DNA of 64,000 nt from Paracoccus mutanolyticus (GCF_003285265.1 NZ_CP030239.1:62001-126000); one strand, 5' to 3'; shown: positions 9,721-20,533, counted from the stretch's first letter. Program-made: numbers and translations. Notes: generated by a model from the letters alone, not told the origin.

Positions 9721-9746
9721 TTCGGGCTGCGGTGGCTGCTCGGTTG

Positions 9747-9911
9747 CGGTAGCTCGGTCTCCAGGCCGGGCGATCCACGCCTCTTCGTCGACGCCGTGGA
9801 TCTCGATGTCCAGGGGCACCTCGGTCTCGGGCATGCGGGTCTCGATCAGGGCGGCAGCCCGGATCAGCACGTCCAGGCCCTTGGTCGGCGTCAGCCGAAC
9901 ACAGACGTAAA
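9747..9911 (-). pseudogene. Glycosyltransferase family 4-like fragment
   Basis: The frame reads RLTPTKGLDVLIRAAALIE and later LDIEIHGVDEEAW. This is the start of the C-terminal Rossmann domain of group-1 glycosyltransferases, where the usual form is GRLxxxKGxDxLIxAA. Only about 55 residues are present, and they are fused to unrelated pieces. Confidence 0.5.
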
Positions 9912-10628
9912 CAGCCCGCCGCGAAAAAGGGCCGACATCAGGTCGTTCACCCCCAGGGCGTGCCCTCCGAACTGGGCGAGGAAGAGGCGGGCGGTGGTGC
10001 CTGCGCAAGGGGCAAGAACTCGACCCGGCAGAGCTGATCGACTGGTGCCGCACGCGCCGTCGCCTTTCGCGATCCCGCGCCACGTCGCCCTGCGCCACGC
10101 CGATCCCAGCCGACCCCACGGCATCGACCCGGCCGCATGGGCCGCCGGATGTCCGACGCCCAGGACGTGGCCAGCAATCATAGGTCGGAATTTAAGCGCG
10201 GGCGCCGGTGCGGTCATGTCCAGGCTGCCCGCACCTCGTCCTGCTCGCGGTTATCGAGGAGCATTCACTGCCCGGCCAGCAGGCACCCGGCCCATCGTCA
10301 GGACAGATGCCCTGACATCGTCCGAAGCGCCGGATGCTCATCGCCTGTCCAGGGCTTCCGTGCTCCAATATTGGTCATGCAGCCCCATAGGGCAAGCGGC
10401 CGCGCAGGCGGGTCGCCCCGCCCTCGGTGCGCAGTTCAAGCGAAGCGTTGAAGCCGCCCCAGCAGCATCAGGGTTCACCGATGCCGGTCAGGATGCGGGT
10501 CCGCATCCGCGCGGGAGGGAACCGCCCCATCCGACAGAACCAGCCCGGCTTTGGTGTAGGGACGCGATCAGGCATCGCCGCCCCAGATGCCCAGATAGAC
10601 CGGCGGTCCCTGCACGGTCGCGGTCATG
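9912..10628. other. No recognisable gene
   Basis: This is about 700 bases of high-GC patchwork. Short protein-like runs occur on the minus strand (for example FGGHALGVNDLMSALF), but I cannot assign any to a family. No start with a ribosome site was seen. Confidence 0.5.
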
Positions 10629-10736
10629 ATAGCGGTTGCCATAGGGAATGTTCACGCCGGTGGCGCGAAGCTGCTTGGTCAGGGTGACGTTGGGCGCACC
10701 GCCCGCGGTCGAGGTGATCAGCGCATCGGGACCGGC
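10629..10736 (-). pseudogene. Amino-acid/amide ABC binding-protein fragment (tentative)
   Basis: About 36 residues (AGPDALITSTAGGAPNVTLT then KQLRATGVNIPYGN) resemble the hinge region of periplasmic type-I binding proteins such as Leu/urea/amide receptors. The piece is short, so the family call is tentative. Confidence 0.4.
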
Positions 10737-10784
10737 CGATCGCCGGCGGGCCGATTCACCTGTTGGATGCGGAAGGCGTAGGCG

Positions 10785-10918
10785 TAGGAACGCACAGGAA
10801 CATGGTGGCACCAAGTTCCTGACCGTCGACGATCGTCCGCGCCATGATGATCGCGAAGGCAGCCCCATCGGCACCGGTTATCAGCCATTTCATGCCGTTG
10901 ATGACAAACCGGTCCGAC
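10785..10918 (-). pseudogene. Acyl-CoA dehydrogenase fragment
   Basis: Read on the minus strand, this gives RFVINGMKWLITGADGAAFA, the beta-domain motif of acyl-CoA dehydrogenases, then IIMARTIVDGQELGATMF. It is about 45 residues of a protein that normally has 380-400. A frame break lies just upstream. Confidence 0.7.
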
Positions 10919-12670
10919 CCGAGCCGATGCGGTTGTCATAGTCGTTGTGGAAGCCTGTGCGCGGGCTATGCAGGAGGGTTGTCGCGGCCTTGCGGCTGAT
11001 GTGGTGGGATACTTTCATGGGCGTATACTGGTTACTCTATTTTGTGGCAGATGGGTCCACATATACCTAGATCGTGAGAAAATCACCCTTGGTTCCATTC
11101 TGTTCAAGCCTCGTTGGCCGGGTCCGGGTAATCCTCGGACTTGGCCACCATGATCAGTTCCAGCAGATCCCGCCATCATTATTGCGGCTGCCCGCTACCT
11201 ACTTGGGCCGCAAGTGTTTCCAAGGATTTCTTGGATTTGACGATGCCGATTGCTACCGGGATGCCCTGATTAGGCGGGCTTGGCGCTGCAGTTCCTGCTC
11301 AATAGGCAATCGCGCCCAGAGCCCCGGCCTTCGTCCAGCGACAGGGCCACTTGGCGCTGTTCAACGCGCCCGATAAGTTCGCGCAAACTCGCGGCGGAGC
11401 GGGTCTTCCAGATCGGCCCCGGCCTCGCGCCGTGGTATTCGGCAATGAGCGTCGCCCTATTGCGACGTCCGCTGCCCTTCACCGCGGTCGACTCTGGAAC
11501 TGGCACCCCCGGCGCAGCCCCGGCCAGCTCGGCCAGTGTTGGCGAATTTTGTTCGGCTTCAAGCCGGACGGACGCAACCAGGCGAATATGTCCTCCCTGG
11601 TGCCGGGTCGGGGTTGTCGCCAGATCATCGCGCATTTCGCCCAGGCGGATCGCTCGGGCGTGATGATCGGCGCGGGATGGCCGCCTGACCCTCGTCGTCT
11701 CGGGTATGACGGCAGAACGGCGCTCCGCCAGGAGGGCCGCCGTGAACAGCAGCAGAGCTTGTCCTTTTCGCGCGGCAGCAGTTCCATCCATCTCTCCTCA
11801 GGTTGCCCAGATACGCGGGGCCACGGCCCGCTTTCCCATGGGACCGGCCCGCAGCACCTGCCAGCGCGCGGCCGAGAACAGCCGTCTGCGTCGCGCTCAC
11901 GCCAACATAGCCATACGACGACTTTGCGCAGGCCCGACCATGCCGCGGCCAAGACCCAGTGGCGGCTGGTGGCAGACCAGATGCGGCCCAAGCTGCGCGC
12001 CTTGGCCAACGGGTCAGGCATCGTCCACCAGGACAAGCGCGTCAGCCGCCGCAGAGCGCAGCAGCAGGGACGGGTTCACCTGCACCTCGCCGTCAAAGAC
12101 AGCCTTGCGGAAGCCTCCACGTCCTGCCCGCCGCGCGGAATCCGCCCCGAGACGCAGGAGCGCGGATGCCTGCACCTGCCAGAGCGTCCAGGAGTTCGGC
12201 TCGCGGTATCGGTCCAGACAAGCGCCCGCACGTCTGCGTCCTGAACCAGATCGTCCCAGACTTGCCGCAGCCAAGGCCCGATCTGCACCGTGCTTTCGCC
12301 CGATACGGTCAGTTCGCCCCGCTCATGCATCTGCACATAGCGGCCCTTCACGCCGTCAGCTTCGCCACGATCCGCAAGGCCGGGTTTCTGGGGGAATGCC
12401 CCCTGCACCTCTAGACGGCCTGTCAGCGGCCAAACAACGCCACAGCGGACATGCTGCGGCTGCCGCCCAGGTCCAAGCCATGATGCAATCGCCTTCGCGC
12501 GGGGGCAGGCCGTCCATCGCAAGCCTGCCATTCGTCAGCCGTCACCAGCTGCGCCTTGCCCACGTCAGAGACGCGCCGATTGCGGCTATAGAGGCGGAAT
12601 CCAGTCAGAGCCTGCCCGCCCCGCTGGATCGCCACGCGGGCTTGCTGTTGCAGCCATTCCAGAGACGGGC
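10919..12670. other. Unassigned patchwork
   Basis: About 1.75 kb shows many overlapping open frames on both strands because of high GC, but I recognise no family. The longest protein-like run is on the minus strand near 12250-12420 (GELTVSGESTVQIGPWLRQV). A short lower-GC stretch occurs at 10980-11100. No RNA gene or clear promoter was seen. Confidence 0.5.
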
Positions 12671-12821
12671 CGAGGCTTTTGACGGCCGGGAACTTCGCGG
12701 CCTTGATGCGACGGTCCACCATCCGCCGTTCTCGATCGATCAGTTCAAGTTCGACCAGCCGGGCTAGGTATCTAACATGGTCCAGCCCTTCCGTCGCGCA
12801 TTGGCGGGCCAGTTTCTGATG
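12671..12821 (-). mobile_element. IS21 istB fragment, exact copy of part of istB at 48284-48434
   Basis: These 151 bases are identical, on the same strand, to bases 48284-48434 inside the complete istB gene. They encode the N-terminal helical part (HQKLARQCATEGLDHVRYLA to FPAVKSL). Sequence on both sides is unrelated, and no IS ends or target duplications are present. It is therefore a bare internal slice of a transposition gene rather than an inserted element. Confidence 0.95.
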
Positions 12822-13035
12822 ATGATCGTCTTGGCCCGCCGCTTGCCCGCCGAAGTTGTCCAGCGCCGCATGAAGCTGCATCCCATTGTCAGGGGACCAG
12901 TTGGCCGCATTCGTCCTCAGCAAACCATCGTGGGCCTTAGTCCACGCAAGTTCATGGCATCCGCCGCCATGGCCCGGATCATGCCGCCGCCGTTGCCCTC
13001 ATAGCTGATGATTCCAGCCTCGGAGCCTGCCGGAA

Positions 13036-13190
13036 GGTGACCACCATCTCATCCTCGGGCAGGTCCAGCAGGGTGTGGACCTGCGGGCCATAATTCGCCA
13101 GCGCGCCGATGCCGGTCGCGCCCAGACCCCGCGCCTCGGCCGCCAGCAGCAGCGCCATCAGGCTCATCCCCAGGTCCATGAATCCGCAGA
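13036..13190 (-). pseudogene. Nitroreductase family fragment
   Basis: This is about 50 residues from the C-terminal half of an FMN nitroreductase: MDLGMSLMALLLAAEARGLG, then ATGIGALANYGPQVHTLLDL and PEDEMVV. The family motif for FMN contact (ARGLGATGIG) is visible. The remainder of the gene is not adjacent. Confidence 0.75.
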
Positions 13191-13451
13191 CTGCAGCGAC
13201 TTGCCTTGCCCCCGGCCAACGGAAGCATCGCCGTCATTGTGTCTGGTGCCAGGCCGCCCCGAATGAGCGACCCATGACAGGGTACCAGCTGAAATACTGC
13301 CCATGCCCCGGCCCCTCGGGGATCGCAAAGACCTAATACAGTCCAGCGTTTTTGCCGCCGGATCGTAAGAAACGCACCCCGCAGAACAGTCAGACACCCG
13401 TCCCCCGTCCGAACCGAAGTCTCGGGATGCGGCCCAGAAGGCCCGCAGAGG

Positions 13452-13610
13452 CCGCAGGAGCCGCCCTCCGCGGTCCAGGTCGTCGATCAGCTCATCGGGG
13501 TTTTCCAGCCCGACATGCATGCGCATGCGCTGCTCTGCCCGGCCGCCCATTCGGTCGCGCTGCGATGCGGACGCGGATCGGTCGGGATCAGCAGGCTTGT
13601 CATGCCGCCC
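13452..13610 (-). pseudogene. Cys/Met-metabolism PLP enzyme, C-terminal fragment
   Basis: Two frames joined by one shift give GGMTSLLIPTDPRPHRSATE and then RMHVGLENPDELIDDLDR. This is the C-terminus of cystathionine beta-lyase/gamma-synthase type enzymes (the VGLEDPxDLIxDL motif). The PLP lysine domain is absent. Confidence 0.75.
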
Positions 13611-13821
13611 CGCGCTGGCCATCGAACGCCGCCGCCCGATCCATGATCGCCAGTTGCAGATCCTCGGGGATCGCCTCGACGGTCACGCCGAAGCTCGCCG
13701 ATAGGACACGCAGCGCTGCCGTCCATGAGCATGCCGGTCGGGCGGAACACCATGCCGGCCCATGTCCACGACCGGCGGATGGAGGCCTATCTTTACCACG
13801 GCATGGAGCCGCAGGCCTCGC

Positions 13822-14083
13822 GGTCGCCCGATTGTTCGGAAAGATCAGCCGATGCGGCAGACCCTCCAGAATGGATTTCGCCCTGCTGTGCCGGATCTGG
13901 GACGGGAACTGGGTCATCAGCGCCAGGACCACGCCCAGCTTGCGCACCGCCGTCCATGGCATGCCGCAGCGCAAAGTCGTCATCATCGAACGACACACGG
14001 ATGTGCAGCTCGACATCGTCCAGGATGAACGGCGCGTCAGTCGAAATCGGGGTGCGGGTGATGGCATCGGGCCAGTCGTGCAA
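13822..14083 (-). pseudogene. LysR-type regulator substrate-domain fragment (tentative)
   Basis: The frame HDWPDAITRTPISTDAPFIL followed by DDVELHIRVSFDDD, then after a shift LGVVLALMTQFPSQIRHSRA, resembles the end of the effector domain of LysR regulators. In that domain a specificity loop is followed by a LGVxLxP strand. The DNA-binding half is missing. Confidence 0.45.
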
Positions 14084-14705
14084 GGAACGGTTGCCTTGAG
14101 ATACCAGAGTCCCCATAAGAATCAGTAGCATTAACAGATTCTTATATATGAGTGACTGCAGGATGCGCGTCAAGCCATTTCAGTTTTTTTTTTATTTTTC
14201 GGGTTTTATGTTGCTCTATTGTTTAGGATGTTTACATACCCCCTCCCTAAAGGGAGGGGGCATTATCCGCATAACATTTCTGCACTATCCTTGCCAAGAG
14301 TGGACTTTTTCTCCGCCAAGTTCATACCCAAATTTAATCCTTGCTCTTTGATAATCGACCTCTCCGATAGGGTTTGGAGGCCGTCCGTAACTAGTTCCGA
14401 AGAGCAACGTCGACATGGACCGCTCCTTCCGCACCGTCTGCCCTGCCGCTCTCAACGCCAGTGAGCATCATGCTGTCCCAATCGCGCAACGCATCGGATC
14501 GTGACGTGACAGTGCGCTGCGAGCGCCGGATCCCCTATGCAGACGGTGCTCGAGGCTGTGCCCGTAGGGCGAGCGACAGCCGTAGCCGATAGCATGGCAG
14601 TATGATATCTATAAGGTAGCGATAGCGCCAACTGAGCAATAAAGTTGGATCGACAATGGCTGGGCGATATAGAAAATAACCCCGAAGAAAACAGAGAGAA
14701 ATCGT
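14084..14705. other. Lower-GC segment without a recognised gene
   Basis: Base composition drops sharply here. Poly-T runs occur near 14182-14200, together with the perfect palindrome listed separately. The short open frames have no recognisable product. It probably comes from a foreign or intergenic source. Confidence 0.6.
14239..14260. repeat. 22-bp perfect inverted repeat
   Basis: CCCCCTCCCT, two As, then AGGGAGGGGG forms a 10-bp perfect stem with a two-base gap in an AT-rich context. It could be a terminator stem or a protein-binding palindrome. No T-run follows on the plus strand (CATTATCC), and none was seen on the other strand. Confidence 0.7.
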
Positions 14706-14856
14706 TCAAGTCCGACACCGACGCAGGCTGCCGGTCTCCTCCATCTCCAGAAGGTCGCGGCGCACCGTCTCGCGCGAGACGCAGAACAGATCCGCCAGCT
14801 GATTCGTCAACACCTTTCCTGTCGCAGTGCAACAGAATATCAAGGAGAAACTTGGG
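14706..14856 (-). pseudogene. DeoR-family regulator, N-terminal helix-turn-helix fragment
   Basis: After a one-base shift from PKFLLDILLHCDRKG the frame reads LTNQLADLFCVSRETVRRDL and LEMEETGSLRR. This is the DeoR DNA-binding signature, in which SxxTVRRDL is the recognition helix. A stop follows almost at once (14706-14708), so no sugar-binding domain is left. Confidence 0.65.
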
Positions 14857-14906
14857 CCCTGTGACGCATACATGCAAACAGTCCACGATGAACTTTCAGG
14901 ATAAGT

Positions 14907-15119
14907 TCATAATTCAGTCATAGACCGCAGCGTACGCCGCTTATCACCAGCTAGTTTGCGAAGATGCCGTTCATAAGCGGTAACTGCGGCCTTGGTGTCG
15001 TCAGGCGAGGTCTGTGGATATGTGTCAATGACAATTAGGCCTGGCTGGCTTGTCGAGGACCTGTCCGAACTCACGAAGCTGTTCAACATCTCATCCTGTT
15101 GTTTGATAACCATCCTCAT
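14907..15119 (-). CDS. Small protein of unknown function (70 aa)
   Basis: This intact small frame begins MRMVIKQQDEMLNSFVSSDR and ends HLRKLAGDKRRTLRSMTEL. A GGAG ribosome site precedes the ATG by about six bases. It lies in the lower-GC segment, so it probably has a different origin from its neighbours. It is mixed-charge, with no membrane segment. I do not recognise the family. Confidence 0.45.
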   Translation of the reverse strand: MRMVIKQQDEMLNSFVSSDRSSTSQPGLIVIDTYPQTSPDDTKAAVTAYERHLRKLAGDKRRTLRSMTEL

Positions 15120-15230
15120 TCACTCCGCCGTAAGGCTTGACATCAGCAATTTGAGGCGATCCCGTATAAATTACCATATGCGGGGCTACGTGCTCTGATG
15201 CCTCGCCACGACCTATCACATCGCGAAAAG

Positions 15231-16291
15231 GGCTTTCATCCGAAAGCCATGCCGCCAGCTTCGCGCTGATCGCCTATGCCTCGAGCTGGCTCAAGTGCTG
15301 GCACCCGGACGCCTTCTGCGCGGCGCTGCTGAACGCGCAGCCGATGGGGTTCTATGCACCCGCCCAGATCGTCCGCGATGCCCAGGACCACGGCGTCGAG
15401 GTGCGGCCGGTCTGCGTCAATGCCTCGGAGTGGGACTGCACGCTCGAGCCCGTGGACAGCCGCTTCGCGGTCCGGCTGGGCCTGCGCATGGTCAAGGGGC
15501 TGGCCGAGGCCCATGCCACGCAGATCGCCCGCGCCGCCCCGTTCATCTCGGTCGAGGATCTCTGGCGCCGCGCCCGTGTGCCCATGGCTGCCCTGACCCG
15601 CATCCCGAGGCGGACGGGTTCCACGCCTTCGGCCTGTCACGGCGCCAGGCCGGCTGGGTCATCAAGGGCCTGCCCGACACCGACCTGCCGCTCTTCGCCG
15701 CGCTCGAGGGCAACGAGCCCGCCGCCGCCCTGCGCCCGATGACCGCCGGCCGCGAGGTGGTCGAGGATTACAGCCGCACCGGCCTGTCCCTGCGCCGGCA
15801 TCCGGTGGCCTTCCTGCGCGGCGATCTGGCGCGCCGCCGCATCCTGACCTGCACTGACGCCATGGCCCTGCCGAACCGCCGCTGGGCTGAAGTCGCGGGC
15901 CTGGTGCTGGTGCGCCAGCGCCCCGGCTCGGCCATGGCTGGACCTATTCCGCCCATCCCATCGGCGCGGCCGCCGGCATCGCCAACCTCGTGGTCTGGCC
16001 GAAGGCTTCGATGGCCACCGCCGCATCAGGCGGAAGCCAGCATGATCGCCGACCATCCTGATCCAGCGCGAGGGCGAGGTGGTGCACTTTGTCGTCCACC
16101 GCCTCACAGATCTCTCGGACGCTCTCGCCAGCGTCGGAAACCGCGGCGCTTTCCCGCTGCCGCATGGACGTGGCGACGAATTCCACAACGCCAGCCCCAC
16201 CCCGGATGCCCGGCATCCCAAACCCCGCGACATGTTCATCCGCGACCTGCATCTCGACACGATCAGGGTGAAGACGCGGGATTTCCGGTGA
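15231..16291 (+). pseudogene. dnaE2: Error-prone DNA polymerase DnaE2 (ImuC), C-terminal third, frameshifted
   Basis: DnaE2 is the alternative polymerase III alpha subunit used with ImuA/ImuB for mutagenic lesion bypass. The fragment starts at [20 protein letters not shown], a hallmark of the C-family polymerase, then [20 protein letters not shown] and [15 protein letters not shown]. Frames shift near 15600, 15945 and 16060. The end VVHFVVHRLTDLSDALASVG, RDLHLDTIRVKTRDF and TGA at 16289-16291 is the authentic C-terminus. About 340 of more than 1,000 residues are present; the polymerase active site is missing. Confidence 0.9.
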
Positions 16292-17039
16292 GGCGGAAGG
16301 GGAACTGGCGACGTCGACGAGGATGACTCGCAGGCCCTACCCATGAGCCGCAAGGCAGTCGGACATCTCCATGCTGCGGCCAGTCAAACCCCTGGCCAGG
16401 CTGCAGGTTGACGGGGCGGCTCGATGCGGGCGATCGGCCGTTCGGCTTTCGAGCGCACGCACTCAGGCGACTTCCGGGCGCGGAAGAGCGCGGAAGGGAT
16501 CGGGCAGTTTCGCCCAGGCCTCGGGCGTGAAGTCCCAGGCGTCACGATCACGGCTGGATGCAAAGGCATGCTCCCGGAACGGCCGGGCGCCAAAGGCAAG
16601 GACCTTACACGGCTTGATTAGCTATTCACAATTCACGAGATAATCTCACTCAAACTTCGTATGATACTGAACGAATCACCTACAGAGAGACAAGTGCCGC
16701 GACCCATGCGGTCGGCCAAAGACTGGCTGACCGCATCGTCACTGGGAGTTATTCGCCCCAACACCGCGTAGGCCATGACAGCAAAGCCCTTCAGGGCCGC
16801 ACGGATTTCCGCTGAACCCGCGGTCACGTCGCTGCGCAGGGTCTTTTGCGCATCGACTGCGACCAGGACGTGATCCCGCCGATAGCCGCCCTTTTCGAGC
16901 CGAAGCCCGGTGCGTGCCTCGCTCGCCAGTTCCCGCACGGCCGCCCCTGTGAGGCCCTTATGGGCCGAGTTTTTCAGCATGGCTTCGGTCCTTACGGGCG
17001 GCCTGCCGGAGCTGCTCCCGAGAGGTGCGGCAGTGGGAG
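16292..17039. other. Unassigned; two protein-like runs on the minus strand
   Basis: On the minus strand, FREHAFASSRDRDAWDFTPE (near 16480-16590) and a 115-codon frame at 16633-16980 (starting MLKNSAHKGLTGAAVRELAS) look coding. I cannot name either. Neither has a clear ribosome site. Confidence 0.4.
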
Positions 17040-17184
17040 GACGCCAATCGCCGGCTCACCGGCTCATCCCGGCGCCATGCAGGCAAGACGCGACCGGGCA
17101 GGCCGAGAGCGACAGCAGCGCCCCCGCCAGCGCCCGCTGCATGAAGACGAATTCGAGGAGAGGCGCCACGACCCAGTCGACCAT
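17040..17184 (-). pseudogene. Metal ABC transporter permease (ZnuB/MntB type), N-terminal fragment
   Basis: This begins MVDWVVAPLLEFVFMQRALA, then GALLLSLSACPVASCL, the first two helices of zinc/manganese ABC permeases (typical form: LxPFxEFxFMRRALxG). The frame breaks after about 43 residues, where the MSLMGDAxxH motif should follow. Confidence 0.65.
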
Positions 17185-17199
17185 CACGCCACGCCTCTA

Positions 17200-17935
17200 G
17201 CCGGAGCGGGCGACGGCTCGCACCAGGGCGCATTTGTCCGTCGAAGCTGTCGGGCGCGCTGCGGCGGGACCTATCAAAGGAGCGCCTCTGGACAGGCACT
17301 GACCGCTTTCGGGGGGTTCTCACCTTTGCGTGATAATCTTTGCTGCCCTTGCGGCAAAGCCCTGCGCAGCCCCGAGGCATGATGTGCCGCAAAGGACCCT
17401 GTTTGAAGCCGGGATACGATCACGACATGCACCCGGTCCGGGGCTTGCCCCGCCGGCGGCCTGCCCTAGCGATGCTGTCATCGGCTGCTGTCCTGCCCTT
17501 GGCGCGAAGATCGCGAACCCTGTCCGAAATCGACCGCCCCGGCCGGTTCCAAGCACGTTCAGTATGTAATAACATCACGTCATCTGACCCCGTCTCGCCG
17601 CTGGCGCGGTCGCCACCATCTGCTGCCGGCGCGGCGTGCTGCCCGGTGCTGGCCGCCGGCCACTGGATCGGGCCGGCCAAACTGATCCGGACCGGCAGGA
17701 CGCCATCCTGGTATCGCTGCGGCGCGCGATGACCGGGCTTGCCATCGGCGGCAGCATCGATGCGCCGAATCCGGGCCAGCTTACCGGCTTGGGGGGATCT
17801 ATGTCGACGCCAACAATGCAACCAGATTCGATCAGCTCCCGCGCCCAAGAGCGGTTGGCATCTTTACGTTTTAAATGCCCCAATACGCGATCAACTGCGG
17901 CAACAAGGAACGAGCCCGAGCCACGGCGGCGGCTG
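17200..17935. other. Unassigned patchwork
   Basis: High-GC overlapping frames are present. A minus-strand run, RSWARELIESGCIVGVDIDP near 17800-17870, looks coding but is not recognised. Nothing regulatory was seen. Confidence 0.4.
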
Positions 17936-17939
17936 TTCC

Positions 17940-18050
17940 GTCCGCGACTGGACGCTGGATAGGCTGCACCTGGTCCTGCAGGCGGCCTTCGGCTGGACCG
18001 ACAGCCATCTGCACGAATTCCGCATCGGCGGGTTCGCTCGCATTCGTGGA
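17940..18050 (+). pseudogene. Plasmid pRiA4b ORF-3-like fragment
   Basis: The frame [20 protein letters not shown] followed by HLHEFRIGG is the signature of the pRiA4b ORF-3 family, common on Rhizobiales and Rhodobacteraceae plasmids and of unknown function. About 35 residues are present. It overlaps the edge of an aminotransferase fragment on the other strand. Confidence 0.75.
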
Positions 18051-18084
18051 TCCGGCCAGCCTCCTGGATCAAGACATATTCGCG

Positions 18085-18264
18085 GGTGAATTCCAGCATC
18101 CCCGCAAAGAGCGTTCCACGACGCGGGCGCTGAAAGGCCTCGCGGAAGGTGGCGATGCAATCCTGCGGCCCGGTCAGTGCAGCCAGGGCGGCCGCCTGCA
18201 TGGGGGCCGCGACCGAGGTGACCGACTGGCTTTGCACGGTGTTCATCGCCTTGATCAGCGGCGG
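18085..18264 (-). pseudogene. Aspartate/tyrosine-type aminotransferase fragment
   Basis: About 60 residues, [20 protein letters not shown] then [20 protein letters not shown], correspond to the region just after the PLP lysine in class-I aminotransferases (typical form: IKAMxxxQSQSTS...QxAAxAAL). The lysine itself is not included. Confidence 0.8.
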
Positions 18265-18332
18265 CGCGACCGGCGGCATGGGAACCGCTGCGCGGGCAAA
18301 GCTGACGCCCCCGCAGGCACCCGATCAAGCAG

Positions 18333-18700
18333 CGCGTCTCGACGTCTACAACCACAACATGACACCTCACCCGCCTATTACCCGAAGATCGCCACGACCC
18401 GCACGATGGAGGACCGGCTGGACACGCTGGACCATGTGCGGCAGGGCGGCATCAAGGTCGCTGCGGCGGCATCCTTGGCATGGGCGAGGCGGAGGAGGAC
18501 CGCATCGCGATGCTGGTCGTTCTTGCGAACCTTTCCCATCTTCGGGAAAGAGTGCCGGAGCGCCTGCATCCCACCCAGACGCCGGCCGATCTGCCCTGGA
18601 GCGCCGATGAGGCGTGGCGCACGCGGGCCGTCGCGCTGGTCATCGCCGCGCCGGAAAGGCCGATCTCGCTGACCGCGGGCCGGCGGCTTCAGCGGCGCCT
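18333..18700 (+). pseudogene. bioB: Biotin synthase fragment, frameshifted
   Basis: BioB is a radical-SAM enzyme that inserts sulfur into dethiobiotin. The piece reads LDVYNHN, then [20 protein letters not shown] and RQGGIKV. After one shift it continues [20 protein letters not shown] and ends with a degenerate [13 protein letters not shown]. This is the middle to late part of the barrel. The CxxxCxxC iron-sulfur motif is upstream and missing. Confidence 0.8.
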
Positions 18701-18912
18701 TCGACGACGGGCTTGATGGTAAAGACGTTCGGACCTTCCAGCTTTTCGACCTTGAACGATTCCAGGTCGCCAGCCGCAACCGAGCGGATCTGTTCGCCCG
18801 GCCCAAGTTCGATCAGGGTGATGTTCCTGATCCGGGTCTGGATGTCATAGACCTGCCCGTCGACCGTCGACATATTGCGCATAGGTCACGCGGCTGTCGC
18901 GCGCCCGGCTTC
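18694..18912 (-). pseudogene. Conjugal transfer protein VirB9/TrbG fragment
   Basis: The minus strand reads DGQVYDIQTRIRNITLIELG, PGEQIRSVAAGDLESFKVEK and LEGPNVFTIKPVVEGA. This is the N-terminal domain of the outer-membrane core component of type IV secretion. The C-terminal beta domain is absent. It points to a plasmid or integrative conjugative element as one DNA source. Confidence 0.75.
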
Positions 18913-19154
18913 GGCGGTTCGGCCAGGTTCGGTCAGCCTCAGCGAGAAGCCGCCGAATGACCGCTTGAGGCTCATCGCGTCGAAGCAGGGTCAACCGGGT
19001 CAGTGCCGCCGGATGGTAGGGCTCTATCTGAGCTCGTCACTCGACCGGGTCGATGCGGGCCATACGGGGAATGCCGCGAGCATAAACAGCCCTCAAGTCA
19101 GAAATCCCTGACGCCCCCCTTCCCGTTACAGCGCCAACCGCCCCCCTCGCCCCC

Positions 19155-20533
19155 CTACCGCCCCATGACGAAGACCATGGGCGTGCGGTCTTCCGCGCCG
19201 CCGATGGCGTCGAGCGCCAGCTCGCGCGCGATGGGATTGACGTCGGTGGTGTTCTTCAGCGGATCGTAGAGCGGCTTGCCCGCGATCTCGGCGCCGGCGC
19301 CTGCGGCATAGGTCGGGACGCCGCGGCTGCCGGGATGGGGCACGCGGTCGCCCGCGCGGACGGCCTCGCTGTCGTAATCGGCCATGGTCTCGAGGCCCGT
19401 GAAGGCCTCTGCGGCCGCGCCGGCATAGGCCCTGAACGCCGCCTCGGGCGCGGCGGCGGCGGGCTGTTCCAGCACACCGTAGGCGCCGGTCAGGACATGG
19501 CTGCCCCCGGAGGGCTCGAAGACCAGCACGGCGCAGCGGTCCGGAACCCCGGGGGTGTAGCAGGCCAGCCCCGGCCCCAGCGCCCTGGTGTCGACGACGC
19601 CCGCGCCGCTGCCGTAAAGCACGTCGGTCACGTCGATCGAGACCCCGTCCTGGGGCATCCAGGCGCCCGGCACCTGCTGCAGGAAGACCTTGAAGGACTT
19701 CTCCGGATCATGCGCCTGATCGCTCAGCACCGCGCCGTCCTGCCACAGGAACGCCAGTTGCCGGGCGGTGCCATAGGGCACGAAGTCGTCGCTGGCGATC
19801 ACCGGCCAGTCGGCGGTCAGTGCGGGCGCCGCCTCCTCCCAGCGGGTGCCGAGGGCCGGGATGCGCGCGTCGCTGAGGATCCGGCCGCGAAGGGCATCGA
19901 GGTCCCTCGGCCGGCGGCGGCATCGACCTGGACCAGCACCGGATGCTGGACGCCGCGCAGGGGGCGGCCATCCTGCGTGTAATAGCTGATGCCGGTCACC
20001 CGCCCCTCATAGCCAAGGCGCCGGGTGGCGGATTTGCGGATCTCCGTCACCGTCACCTGGGCCAGGATCTCGCGCATGCCGATCCTCTGGCGCAGGGCGC
20101 GGCCCTCCTCCCTGCTGGCGGGATAAAGCGCGACGTCCTTCCAGTTGCGGAAGAACAGTTCGCGCCCGCTGTCCAGCGGCAGGCGGCTGTTCGGGGTGAA
20201 GATGCTGACCGGGAACCCGCCCTGCCCCGCGTCAAAGTCCCCGAGCGTGGCGCCGATCGACAGCACCACCTCGGCCGTGGCCGGGTCGATGCGCGGCTGC
20301 TGCGCCTGCAGCCGGGTCATGACCCTGGCCAGCACCGCGTCGCGCGTGAACTCGTCGGCGGCCAGGTAGTCCGGGTCCTGCCGCGCCAGCGTCTCGAGGG
20401 CCGGCGCGCGGCCGTCGATCGCGTCAAGGAAGCCGGTCCACCAGGCCCGGTCGGGATCGGTGTAGGTCTCGGCAGCCAGCGGCGCGGCCAGCGCGAGGCC
20501 AAGGCAGCCGGTCAGGGCAAGGGTCTTCAGCAT
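19155..20533 (-). CDS. Secreted protein of unknown function, one frameshift
   Basis: A signal peptide (MLKTLALTGCLGLALAAPLA, cleavage near AAETY) starts at 20533 behind a GGAG site. The mature protein is continuous (TDPDRAWWTGFLDAIDGRAP ... GISYYTQDGRPLRG) until about 19905, where one shift moves it to the frame that ends TPMVFVMGR with the stop at 19155. The corrected length is about 460 residues. It is one of the longest undisturbed coding blocks in the patchwork. I know no family for it. It follows, on the same strand, a second secreted gene, which suggests an operon. Confidence 0.65.

Noticed and set aside
15137..15171. Possible promoter TTGACA...TATAAA on the plus strand
   Set aside because: The spacer is about 22 bp, too long, and no gene start follows at the right distance.
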